DNA of 28,629 nt from positions 1 through 28,629 of the forward strand of contig JWZX01003039.1 in assembly GCA_001275005.1 (NCBI GenBank), in the 5' to 3' direction. The position numbers and the translations under genes are program-made. The first letter of the stretch is position 1; every line of letters begins with the position of its first letter. The notes under the pieces were generated by a model. That model worked only from the letters and a program-made list of their open reading frames with translations. It ran no database searches and was not told the DNA's origin. The DNA comes from Chrysochromulina tobinii. Lineage: Eukaryota > Haptophyta > Prymnesiales > Chrysochromulinaceae. Shown piece by piece: positions 10,301-17,706 of this stretch.

Positions 10301-13300
10301 ACCACTGATGACCATGATGGCCACGAATTGAGCCCTGATCGGTTCCCCACACAGGCCCGGCGTGAGCTTCGCGTTCGCGGTGTGGGCGGAGCTGCTCGAG
10401 GTCGCGCGAGAACGCGAGCGCCATTCGCATCTGAGCGCGCTGCAGCGGCGCGAGGTCGATCTCGAGGCGCAGATTGCGCACCTCGCGCGCGAGGTCGAGC
10501 GCGTGCGGGATGAGGGGCGTCATCAGCTGATGAGGGCAGAGGAGGAGAAGGCCTTGGCGCTTGAGCGCCAGCTCGTCGAGCTCACTGGGAGCGCAGCCGA
10601 GATCGCGGCGGTGCGATGATTGCACTGATTGAACTGATTGCGCTGATTGCATGAGCTCGTCGAGCTCACTGGGAGCGCTGATGAGCACTGATTGGCCCTG
10701 ATGGCCCCTGATGATGGTCGCTGATGGCCGTGGATTGCTTGTGCGATGGTCACAGGTGCGCGGGATGCAGGGGCGGGCGGCGTCTGATTGCGTCTGATTG
10801 TGTCTGATTGCGTCTGATTGCGTCTGATTGCGTCTGATTGCGCCTGATGGCTTCCTTCATCAGGTGCGAGAGGTGCAAGAGCGCGAAGTTCGGGTGCAGC
10901 TGCTCAGTCGACAGCTGGGCCGACGGATGTTCAATCGAGATCTGACCCTTGGGTGGACGGCATGGCATGACCGGTGGGAGGCGAAGAGGTACGCGCTGAC
11001 GGGCTTCTGATCACTTCTGATACCCTAATTGCCTCCCTAGTGACCTCCCTAATTGCCTCCCTAATCACCTCCCGAATGACCTCCCTATGACCTCCCTAAT
11101 GGCCTCCCTAATTACCTCCCTATGACCTCCCGAATGGCCTCCCTTATCAGGTACGCGCTCGCCAAGCTGCGCGAGACCGGTACGAAGCTCAAGGAGCCCG
11201 CCCTCTCGCATGCATTCGACCACTGGGCGGCCGACACAGCGAGCGCCCAGCACGACGCCGCATGGGGCGCGCTCCAGGCCCAGAGCAAGACGCTCGAGGC
11301 GCAGCTGCGCCAGGCCAGGTTTGAGAATAAGAAGGGGACCATGCTACACGTGGCCCAGGTGATTGGCACTGATGGCCACTGATTGCCACTGATTGCAAAT
11401 TGAGAAGAAGAAGGGGACCATGCTACACGTGGCACTGGCGCGCCCTGCGTGTGGGAGGTGATTAGGGAGGTAATTAGGGACCGTGCTACACGTGGCTCTG
11501 GCGCACCCTGAGTGTGCCAGTGCACTTGCCTCCTGATGACCTCTGATGACCTCTGATGACCATGGCATGGCAGGTGGACGAAATCCGAGCACTTCGGGCC
11601 GAGGTTGCGAGCCTGAGCGAGGACAAGCGAGATCGAGATGCAAAGCTCGCCGAGTACGTCATCAGACGCCATCGTGATTGCGAGCGTCATCAGACGCCAT
11701 CGTGATTGCGACGCGCATGGCGACGCTGATTGCGATGCTGATTGCCTCCCTAATCAGGTACGTGCACCTGCCCGAGGATTTGAAGCGTCTGATTGCGTCT
11801 GATTGCGCCTAATGGCTTCCTTAATCAGGTACGTGCACCTGCCCGAGGATTTGAAGCGTGCGCGGGAGCTGCAGGCGGCCGCAGAGGCGGCCGCACGCGA
11901 GGCGATCGAGAAGCGCGCGGACGCAGAGGCAGATGTGTTTCGTCAATTGGATGAGAGTGCGGCCCTTCTCGAGCGCTTGCTGGTGGAGCAGGTGATTGCC
12001 TCTGATTGCCTCTGATTGCCTCTGATGAGAGTGCGGCCCTTCTCGAGCGCTTGCTGGTGGAGCAGGTGCCACTGATGAGCACTGATGAGCTCTGATGAGC
12101 ACTGATGAGCACTGATGAGCACTGATGAGCGCTGATGAGCACTGATGGCGATCGATGATTGTCTTGAGGACCCCTGATGAACCATAATTGCATCTGATGG
12201 CCGCTGGTTGCACCGATGTACAGCGCACCATCCTTTCCCAAGAGAGCTCCAAGCTCAAGGCTCAGTTGGAGGTGGAGGCGAAGTGGCGCTATACGACGAG
12301 CGCCGAACTGTCGCGGCTGAGGGAAGCTCTCGAGGTGAGACGGATTGCGACTGAGTGCGACGGAGTGCGACGGAGTGCGACTGAGTGCGCTACATGTACT
12401 GATGCTTATGTTAGCGCTCCTGCTTGCCTCTGATAGCGCCTGATAGCCTCTGCTCGCCTCTGCTCGCCTCTGCTCGCCTCTGCATGCCTCTGATGAGCTC
12501 CCACATCGCGTGCAGGTGGGGCAGAAGGCCCACGAGCTCGAGGCCTGATTGCGTCTGATTGCGTCTGATTGCGACTGACTGCGCCTGATGGCTTCCTTCA
12601 TCAGGTGGGGCAGAAGGCCCACGAGCTCGAGGCCTCGAAGCTGCGTGACGAGATCAAGCGGCTCACGCCCCCTCCCAAGAAACGGGTGCCGAAGAAGCTG
12701 GGCTCGATCGACCTTGATGAAGGGCCTGATGCGCCTCCGATTGCTCAGCAGGTGAGGTTGGACTGCCACTGATGAGCACTGATGAGCACTGATGAGCACT
12801 GATGAGCACTAATGAGCACTGATGAGCACTGATGACCGTTGATCAGAGCTCTGATGTGTTCTGATGAGTACTGATGAGCGCTGATGACCGTTGATGGCCG
12901 TTGAAGCACCCCCGATTGCTCGCGAACGCGCTTCGGTCGAACTCGGCGCGCTGATTGCCTCCCAAATGGCATCCCTTATAGCTTTCCTATTTGCACCTAT
13001 TTGCACCTCTGGTCGAACTCGGCGCGCAATTGCCTCCCAAATGGCATCCCTGATAGCTTTCCTAACTGCTTCCCTAATTGCATCCCAATTGCTGAGCAGC
13101 TCGCGAGCGCGCTTCGGGCGAACTCGGCGCGCGTGCTCGACCTCTTCCGCAGCTGGGACGCCGATGGTGATGGGCAGGTGATTGCTACTGATTGCTACTG
13201 ATTGCCTATGATCGCCTATGATTGCCTCTGATTGCCAGCTGGGACGCGGATGGTGATGGGCAGGTGAACACCTCTGAGTGTGAACCGAGAGTGAACACCG

Positions 13301-13650
13301 AACCATGCCCTGTCCTTGGCTTTGACGCTTCCTGATGAGCCCGGATTAGCCCTGATGAGCACCGATGAGCACCGATGAGCACTGATGGGCCCTGATGAGC
13401 CCTGATGAGCACTGATTGCATCCGATGGCAGGTAAGTCGCGCCGAGTTCCACAGAGCCATGCCCGCCCTCGGCCTCGACGTACCCAAGGAGACGATTGAC
13501 GAACTCTTCAGCGAATGGGATAAGGACGGGGGGGGCGAGCTCGGCTACGGCGAGCTGCGAAAGATCCTCTCGACGTCGGGACGAAACTCGAACCCTAATC
13601 AGCCCGCCGCCGCTAAAAAGTCTGCAGCGGGCACCTCGGGTAAAAAGTAG
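4389..13650 (+). CDS. Large coiled-coil protein with six Trp-rich modules and two C-terminal EF-hands (23 exons)
   Basis: Predicted exons: 4389-5495, 5665-5802, 5922-5990, 6135-6215, 6290-6388, 6487-6701, 6840-6942, 7173-7352, 7449-7667, 7889-8033, 8533-8983, 9170-9377, 9566-9743, 9952-10144, 10355-10610, 10864-10988, 11151-11358, 11574-11653, 11829-11991, 12224-12334, 12605-12751, 13100-13177, 13432-13650. All 22 introns are GT-AG and phases close exactly, giving 1590 residues. Residues 1-369 are Ser/Pro-rich, then coiled coil, then Gly and Pro-Gly-Thr repeats. Residues 370-1490 are mostly Glu/Ala/Arg/Gln coiled coil interrupted by six modules (GWxxW...LRxP...AFxxW). Residues 1512-1523 (DADGDGQVSRAE, canonical) and 1548-1559 (DKDGGGELGYGE, Gly at loop position 5) are EF-hand loops. 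A cytoskeletal, basal-body or centrin-type scaffold role is inference. The start is uncertain: ATG 4350 and ATG 4197 are in frame, and 4389 (ATGATGATG) was preferred because the sequence upstream looks non-coding. Confidence 0.88.
5091..5107. repeat. ATGC microsatellite inside exon 1
   Basis: Tandem ATGC units (GATGCATGCATGCATGCAGG) fall in the coding frame and give Met-His-Ala-Cys-Met. The unit length is not a multiple of three, so length changes would shift the frame. Confidence 0.9.
5496..5664 (+). repeat. Intron 1 with 12-bp CAATCTCGATCA-type repeats
   Basis: The first half has copies of GTGCCCTTTGAA. The second half has five or so copies of a 12-mer around CAATCTCG(A/T)TCA, ending in GGATGCAG before exon 2. 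It is unlike the CTGAT arrays of the later introns. Confidence 0.85.
5803..5921 (+). repeat. Intron 2 with TGATGACCTC units
   Basis: Three to four tandem copies of the 10-mer TGATGACCTC follow the donor GTCAGC. The acceptor is TTTGGCAG. Confidence 0.9.
5991..6134 (+). repeat. Intron 3 carrying a copy of the end of exon 3
   Basis: GACGAAACTCAAAGAG closes exon 3 and recurs inside the intron as GACGAAACTTAAAGAG (about 6035-6050). TGATTGC units surround the copy. The acceptor is CCTCCCTCCTCAG. Confidence 0.85.
6389..6486 (+). repeat. Intron 5: TGATTGCGTA array with the TTCCTTCATCAG tail
   Basis: The intron starts with a copy of the beginning of exon 6 (GTGGGCAATCCG against GTGGGCAATCGG). It then has about seven TGATTGCGTA-type 10-mers and ends TGGCTTCCTTCATCAG. 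Confidence 0.9.
6943..7172 (+). repeat. Intron 7: GATGACxACT 10-mer array with a false exon-8 start
   Basis: More than a dozen TGATGACxAC units. A decoy copy of the start of exon 8 (GCAGGCGGGTCGCCGCATCC) sits at 7081-7107 and runs into an in-frame stop; the used copy begins at 7173. Confidence 0.9.
7644..7818 (+). repeat. 73-bp tandem repeat built from the end of exon 9 plus intron
   Basis: A unit beginning AAGAGCGAGCTGGCGGAGCT starts at 7644, 7717 and 7790, a period of 73 bp. The first copy is the real exon 9 end (donor at 7668); the other two are intronic copies, each with a usable AG|GT. A fourth partial copy (GAGCGAGCTGGCGGTGCTAC) abuts the acceptor at 7888. Confidence 0.95.
8034..8532 (+). 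repeat. Intron 10: 0.5-kb GATTGCGTGTCTGA minisatellite
   Basis: The longest intron of the gene. It alternates units of the type TGATTGCGTGTCTGATG(A/T)GAG and TGATTGCGTGTCTGAGTT followed by (C/T)CGCTGATGAGAGA. The higher-order pattern is imperfect, with at least a dozen TGATTGCGTGTCTGA cores. The acceptor is CATCATCAG. Confidence 0.95.
8984..9169 (+). repeat. Intron 11: TGATTGCCATC array
   Basis: About a dozen TGATTGCC(A/C)TC units follow the donor GTGATTGC. Just before the acceptor a diverged copy of the end of exon 11 appears (GCTATGCTCGAGGCCCACAC against GCTATGCTTGAGTCGCACCG). Confidence 0.9.
9378..9565 (+). repeat. Intron 12 with copies of both flanking exon edges
   Basis: TGATTGCCTC and TGATGACCTC units surround a mosaic copy at about 9435-9491. 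It joins a version of the exon 12 end (CAAGCGGCGATGGAGACGGA) to a copy of the exon 13 start (GTGGCGAGGACGGGCGAGGA), then stops. Confidence 0.9.
10145..10354 (+). repeat. Intron 14: TGATGACCTC and TGATGGCCGC array
   Basis: Two runs of the 10-mer, first TGATGACCTC and then TGATGGCCGC/TGATGGTCAC variants, lie between donor GTAATG and acceptor CCCACACAG. A copy of the exon 14 end (CCAATCGGCTGCAC) is embedded at 10195-10208. Confidence 0.9.
10611..10863 (+). repeat. Intron 15: several unit types, exon copies, TTCCTTCATCAG tail
   Basis: It begins GTGCGATGATTGC, echoing exon 16 (GTGCGAGAGG). It includes a copy of late exon 15 sequence (GAGCTCGTCGAGCTCACTGG) at about 10649-10676 and a diverged copy of the exon 16 start at about 10756-10780. 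A run of TGATTGCGTC then ends TGGCTTCCTTCATCAG. Confidence 0.9.
11359..11573 (+). repeat. Intron 17 with two copies of the exon 17 end
   Basis: The exon 17 end AAGAAGGGGACCATGCTACA recurs at about 11408-11430, and a shorter piece (GACCGTGCTACACGTGGC) recurs at about 11478-11496. TGATGACCTC units follow before the acceptor. Confidence 0.9.
11654..11828 (+). repeat. Intron 18, composite; its second half matches the WD40-gene intron
   Basis: Two AG|GTAC-bounded segments lie in tandem. The first (11654-11757) ends CCTCCCTAATCAG. The second (11758-11828) starts GTACGTGCACCTGCCCGAGG, as exon 19 does, and ends TGGCTTCCTTAATCAG. The second segment is nearly identical to the WD40-gene intron at 23193-23264. 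Confidence 0.92.
11992..12223 (+). repeat. Intron 19: exon 19-end copy and TGATGAGCAC array
   Basis: GAGAGTGCGGCCCTTCTCGA and the following bases of the exon 19 end recur intact at about 12027-12066. About nine TGATGAGCAC units follow. Confidence 0.92.
12335..12604 (+). repeat. Intron 20 with a perfect copy of the exon 21 start
   Basis: GTGGGGCAGAAGGCCCACGA and the following bases appear at 12516-12547, preceded by GTGCAG, and again as the real start of exon 21 at 12605. A TGATTGCGTC run and the TGGCTTCCTTCATCAG tail lie between the two. Upstream, GACGGAGTGC-type 11-mers and TCTGCTCGCC units precede the copy. Confidence 0.92.
12752..13099 (+). repeat. Intron 21: TGATGAGCAC array and partial exon 22 copies
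   Basis: An initial TGATGAGCAC array is followed by two partial copies of exon 22 (around CGAACTCGGCGCGC at about 12938 and 13013). These are separated by TTGCCTCCCAAATGGCATCC repeats. Confidence 0.9.
13178..13431 (+). repeat. Intron 22 with a copy of the EF-hand exon end
   Basis: The exon 22 end CAGCTGGGACGCCGATGGTG recurs as CAGCTGGGACGCGGATGGTG at about 13227-13264, encoding the same Asp-rich loop start. TGATGAGCAC units follow. Confidence 0.9.
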
Positions 13651-13678
13651 GGAAGGGGCCTTGCTTGCAGCCCTCCTC

Positions 13679-13733
13679 GAACAAGGGCACGCAACCGTGA
13701 ACAAGGGCACGCGACCGTGAACAAGGGCACGCT
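13679..13733. repeat. 20-bp tandem repeat, three copies
   Basis: The unit GAACAAGGGCACGC(A/G)ACCGT starts at 13679, 13699 and 13719. It lies about 30 bp past the stop codon of the large gene, probably in its 3' UTR. Confidence 0.92.
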
Positions 13734-13960
13734 GAGACGGTAAGGAGGGGGCTGCTCGTCGTTGAAGAAGATGGGCGCCGTGGGGATCGCGGCAGCGAGA
13801 GGGATCGCGTGATGGCGTGACGTGGCTGAGGAGCATGACGCATGTTACACAAGTAGCCGCGAGAATGTCTGTGTCGTGTCCGGTCGTGTGCGAAGTAGCA
13901 AGTACAACGGTAAGTTGCAAGTACGTGACGGTCGACGTCATTACGAACCGTTGCACAACC

Positions 13961-13987
13961 GTTGTACTTCGAAGTAGCAAGTACAAC
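13961..13987. other. Inverted repeat, 9-bp arms
   Basis: GTTGTACTT at 13961-13969 and AAGTACAAC at 13979-13987 are perfect reverse complements around a 9-base loop. The block CGAAGTAGCAAGTACAACG also occurs as a direct repeat near 13889. Confidence 0.8.
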
Positions 13988-14130
13988 GCAACCCGCACAG
14001 GAGCACAGGAGGCCCCCCACAGCATACTCTAGATACTAATAGCCGCTCACGCGGGCCGCTCCGCTCTACGTGTACCCGACCGGCGCGTACCGGTGCGGCA
14101 GGGGCACGGTGCTCGGTGCGGTGGCTCGAC

Positions 14131-14146
14131 GGACGACGCGTCGTCC
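14131..14146. other. 16-bp perfect palindrome
   Basis: GGACGACGCGTCGTCC equals its own reverse complement. It lies in the intergenic region; the function is unknown. Confidence 0.8.
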
Positions 14147-14567
14147 GCGTGGTGGCGACTTTTGTGAAAAAATTATAGCGCGGACATGAGGGAGCGCGGA
14201 TTGATCTCGGTCTCTGCACTACCGTACGTAGCGAGCGAGACCGACGTCATTACGCCAGACCGTAAAAATACGGCTACCTTACGCGATGCCGAGACCGCCA
14301 CAGCTGTACGTCGGCGCGCGTCTGTGCGGGCGTGGTGCGGTGTGTTCACCAGTTCAGCCACGTCCCTCACGCCCCCTAGCTCAAGCTCTTCACACGACAC
14401 CATGATGCGCTCCCCTTCACACCCAGGCTAGCTGGCTCACTCACACCCAGGCTGGCTGCTCGCAGGCCAAGTAAGCACGCTCCGCCGTCGCCTATGTCAT
14501 CCACATTGTCGCCGAGTCGATGGCTATGGTCTTCTGAGGCGTCGGTCAGATCTCGGTTGATCTCGAT

Positions 14568-14708
14568 CAGATCTCGGTTGATCTCCGGCGCCTCGTCCCC
14601 TCTGCCCGGAGAGTACCGGAGATTAGGGCTGATGAGCTCAGATCTCGGTTGATCTCCGGCGCCTCGTCCCCTCTGCCCGGAGAGTACCGGAGATTAGGGC
14701 TGATGAGG
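14568..14708. repeat. 71-bp tandem duplication just past the translocase stop
   Basis: A unit starting CAGATCTCGGTTGATCTCCG occurs at 14568 and 14639 and is identical over nearly its full length. The second copy ends two bases before the stop codon complement at 14711, so it would lie in the 3' UTR of the minus-strand gene. Confidence 0.92.
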
Positions 14709-14710
14709 AG

Positions 14711-17407
14711 TTATGCCTTATTCTTCTCCATCGCCTCCTCAAACTGCCCGGAGAGGGAGCGGGCGGCCTGGATCCACGCCGCGATGATCAGCCCGAGGAT
14801 GACGGCGAGGTAGGGTGTGGAGAGGGCGAGCGAGCCGACCGAGACGATCAGGAACTGCCAAATGGGGAACACGGAGGAAAGTGCTCAGAGGGCGCTCAGA
14901 GGCACTCAGAGGGCACTCAGAGGCACTCAGAGGCAATCAGAGGGCACTCAAAGGTCCTCAGAGGGCACTCAGAGGGCACTCAGAGGGCACTCGCCTGCTG
15001 GATGAGCGAGCCACCCGACTTGCCGAGGGGTCCGCCGATCACATCGACTGCGGCCTTGCCCTTGGTCTTCTGCTCGGCGTCCAGCGGGATGTAGGCCATC
15101 TCCTTGCACGGGTCGAACAGGGAGTACTTGGAAGCCTTGGACATGATGTTCTGCACCGCTCCGACGAAGACGGCGACGAGCAACGGCGTGGTGCCGAAGG
15201 TGGCGAGGACTGGCGCGAAGGTGTTCCCCGCGAGGCAGAGGGCAAAGAAGGCAACACCGGTGGCAAGGAGGACGGACGGCGTGATCATGGCGGCGGTACC
15301 CCAGCCATACTTGTTGAGCACGAAGCGCCCGAAGAGCATCATGAACAGCGTCGAGACGCCAGTCGCGGACGAGAACGTGCCCATGAATGCCGAATAGTCC
15401 ATCGGGTTGGGGAAGGCCTCCTTGAGCTTCGCCCTGGTTTCGACATTCACATTCACACCAAGGGCGGCGAACATGCACGCGCGTGAGAGCCAGAGGGAGG
15501 CGGCACGATGCATTTAGTCAGAGGGAGGAGGCACGATGCATTTCGTCAGCAGTGGCCGGACAGCCAGCCTGGCGCCATGTTGGGCTCGCGCCATGTTGGG
15601 CTGGCGCCATGTTGGGCTCGCGCCTTGTCACCACAAAAGTGCATTCACGCTCCAATGTGCATTCACACTCCAAGATTCAAGGTGAGCGACGCACTGCAAG
15701 TGAACTCGGCCATGCAATCAAGGTCCATCAAGGTCAACCAAGGGCCATCAGAAGCAACTGTAGCGCGCACTTCCAAGTGACCTCGACCAGGTTGATCGAC
15801 ATGCCATAGCACACGACGAGGGTGGCGAGGTTGCGGATGTACTTGGAGGCAGCGAGGTACCTGATGAGGGAGGCCATCAAGGGAGGCAATGAGGGAGGCA
15901 ATCAAGGGAGGCAGTGAGGGAGGCAATCAAGGGTACCTGATGAGGGAGGCAATCAGAGGCAATCAGAGGCAATCATCGTCTCTCCCTAGAGCGACTCGCC
16001 AAACAGCATCCATCTGTCGCAATCTGCCGCAATCCGACGCAATCTGTCTCAATCTGCCGCAATCCGCCGCTATCGATCCCCTCTCACTTGAACGACTCGC
16101 CAAAGGTCATCGATGGCTTCTTCTTCTTCGGCGCCATCTTGCCGGCACCGGCAGCCGCCGCCTCAGCTTTATCGAGCACCGCGACGTTGAGGTAACGGAA
16201 GCAGCCCGCGATCACGCCGCCCAGCACGACGACCGTTGTCATCAGCAGCTTGAGGGCCACGCCCCATGCGTCCACACCTGCATGCAAAGAGGGGCTTCAT
16301 CAGAGACGCTCTCGGATGCACACGAGGGAGGCAATCAGGCGCCATCAGGCGCCATCAGGCGCCATCAGGTGCCATCAGGTGCCATCAGGCGCCATCAGGC
16401 GCCATCAGGTGCCATCAGGTGCCATCAGGTGCCATCAGGCGCCATCAGGTGCAATCGGGTGCAATCGGGTGCAATCGGGTGCAATCGGGTGCAATCAGGC
16501 GCCATCAGGGCGTGTCCTCTACCGGCGGGGAGGGTCGAGTGCAGCGTGCAATCAGGCGTCATCAGGTGCAATCAGGTGCAATCAGGTGCCATCTACCGGC
16601 GGGGAGGGTCGAGTGCAGCGTGGAGACGTAGCGCACAAACTGGCCCGAGAAGACGAGCGCCACGTTCGCAAACATGCCGAAGAGCGGGTAGTACTTCTTC
16701 GCCTCGGACACGGTGGTCACCTCGTTGGCGAAGCCCCAGAACAGTAGCGAGACCACAACGCTGCCCCACATGTTGGCGAGGAAGTAGAAGAGAGAGTAGG
16801 TCCAGTTTTGGAAGACGGCGATCGGCGCGGCGAAGCCGAGGGGCAGCACGCTGCGCAGGTACGCGCAGAGCGCCACCGGGTGCAGCAGATCGCGCATCGG
16901 GTAGATGATCCATGCGAAGCTGCCGAAGAAGCCCAGGAACGGGCCGAGGACTGTGTAGAAGAGCGCCTGGCGGCCGAGGCGGTTGGCGAGGCTGGAATAG
17001 AGCACAGTGAACGCGACGGCGCCCGGGAGGTTCACCCACGTCTTCAGAAAGGGAATCGCCTCCGCGGAGCTGCCTGGCGCCGTCACGACCAGCACGTCCT
17101 TTGTGTCGCGCAGGATGGTGTAGTTGAAGAGGATGCAAAAGAACATGATGGCGAGTGGGATGATCTTTTTAAGCTCCTCCTTGGGCGGAAGGCTCGCTTT
17201 CAGCGTCGCGAAGCCACTCAGCGGCGCCTCCTCAGGCCCAGGTGCTGCTGCTGCTGCCGCCTGCGCCACAATGGGCCTGATGGTGAAGGCACGACGCGAC
17301 ATCGTGCTGACGGCGGGCCGATGCACCGGCGCTCGCATGACAGCCGCGTGCCACCCAGCCGCACCGGCGGCGCATGCGAGAAGCACGCACACGGTCTTCG
17401 CCCGCAT
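14711..17407 (-). CDS. Plastid-type ADP/ATP translocase (NTT/TLC family), 5 exons
   Basis: Exons (minus): 17407-16597, 16277-16088, 15860-15771, 15433-14995, 14854-14711; phases close and give 557 residues, about the usual NTT length. This family exchanges ATP for ADP across plastid envelopes (and in energy-parasitic bacteria) through 11-12 membrane spans. Visible signatures are FNYTILRDTKDVLVVTAPGS, FLKTWVNLPGAVAF, DAWGVALKLLM, YIRNLATLVVCYGMSINLVE, NPMDYSAFMGTFSSATG, DPCKEMAYIPLD and GKSGGSLIQQ. A lysine-rich patch (KMAPKKKKP) lies between exon 2 spans and exon 3. I chose the ATG at 17407 because it opens a signal-peptide-like MRAKTVCVLLACAAGAAG followed by a Ser/Arg/Pro-rich stretch, as in bipartite plastid leaders; an in-frame ATG lies at 17521. 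Intron 4 has a GC donor (CAG|GCGAGT). Introns 1, 2 and 4 are minisatellites; intron 3 has other short tandem repeats. Confidence 0.92.
14855..14994 (-). repeat. Translocase intron 4: CTGAGTGCCCT array with GC donor
   Basis: On the coding strand about ten CTGAGTGCC(C/T)(T)-type units follow a GCGAGT donor. The acceptor is CCATTTGGCAG. Confidence 0.9.
15434..15770 (-). repeat. Translocase intron 3 with three different short tandem repeats
   Basis: It contains a two-copy ~31-bp block (AGAGGGAGG(C/A)GGCACGATGC at about 15490-15550). A 17-18-bp unit (GCGCCATGTTGGGCTCGC) is repeated three times at about 15570-15625. A two-copy 17-mer (TGCATTCACRCTCCAA) lies at about 15640-15675. The donor is GTGCGC. 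Confidence 0.88.
15861..16087 (-). repeat. Translocase intron 2: TGATTGCCTC units and CCTCCCTCATCAG tail
   Basis: On the coding strand it has (C/T)GCGG(C/A)TTGCGGCAGATTG-like units, then TGATTGCCTC units. Two stacked CCTCCCTCATCAG|GTACC acceptors follow (15930s and the used one at 15861). Confidence 0.9.
16278..16596 (-). repeat. Translocase intron 1: CCTGATGGCG array with a copy of the exon 1 end
   Basis: About twenty coding-strand CTGATGGCRC / CCGATTGCAC units. The last 31 bases of exon 1 plus its donor (complement of TCTACCGGCGGGGAGGGTCG) recur at 16518-16548, about 74 bp inside the intron. Confidence 0.93.
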
Positions 17408-17706
17408 GCTCGTCGAGGAAAGAGATTGAAGAGCGGAGCGGCCGGCTCTGACAATCACCGCGCTGTTGGGAGAGACCGCGACGAGGTCGTGATGAGACGC
17501 GCGGGACCTCGCTGATGACATCAGGCGGAGATCTTATGAAATTGAAGGCGAGATCGAAACGGTTTAAGAAGATGGCGAAACAAAAAAGGTTTTCGCCGTG
17601 GGGCCGACGGGACCTTTCGGCTGGCTTCGAGAGGACTATCTCGTGAGCGCTATTTAGATACATTGTGTGTGTTTCGACGACTGTAGAGTGCCACGCTGCC
17701 TCCACA

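Larger units (their letters stand above)
6290..11260 (+). other. Six-copy Trp-rich protein module (about 55-67 aa), interspersed with coiled coil
   Basis: Module copies lie in exons 5-6, 8, 11, 12, 14-15 and 16-17. Each follows the pattern (R/K)xE/Vx2..RQ, RR(M/I/L)x4(L/I)x2GWx2W, then about 14 residues to LRx5LR(K)xP, then x4AFx2W. Example cores are GLIRGWSAWHAHWEAK, SLASGWAAWLDFSTAR, SLARGWSVWIECWAAK, GIRRGWAAWKEMFDAR, GLAVGWAAWLALYWAR and DLTLGWTAWHDRWEAK. In copy 1 the tryptophans of the two half-motifs are 33 residues apart, the spacing known for centrin-binding Sfi1 repeats. The exact Sfi1 leucine positions do not fit well, so kinship is only a hypothesis. Exons 4 and 7 both end in ERIELxHRQ, showing that exon-module blocks were duplicated inside the gene. 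Confidence 0.85.
13651..14567. other. Non-coding stretch between convergent genes
   Basis: I see no supported gene between the large plus-strand gene and the convergent translocase. It holds a 20-bp triple repeat, an inverted repeat and a 16-bp palindrome (listed separately) and short open frames with shadow-like composition. The GC content drops locally around 14160-14180. Confidence 0.6.

Noticed and set aside
11825-12799. 324-codon open frame on the minus strand
   Set aside because: Antisense of exons 19-21 and their repeat-filled introns; composition is repeat-driven (SAHQCSSVLI).
13961-13987. Inverted repeat as a bacterial-type terminator
   Set aside because: No T-run follows and the region is eukaryotic; kept only as a structural feature.
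15889-16908. 339-codon open frame on the plus strand
   Set aside because: Antisense of translocase introns 1-2 and exons 1-2; largely an RRHQAPSGAI repeat from the minisatellite.
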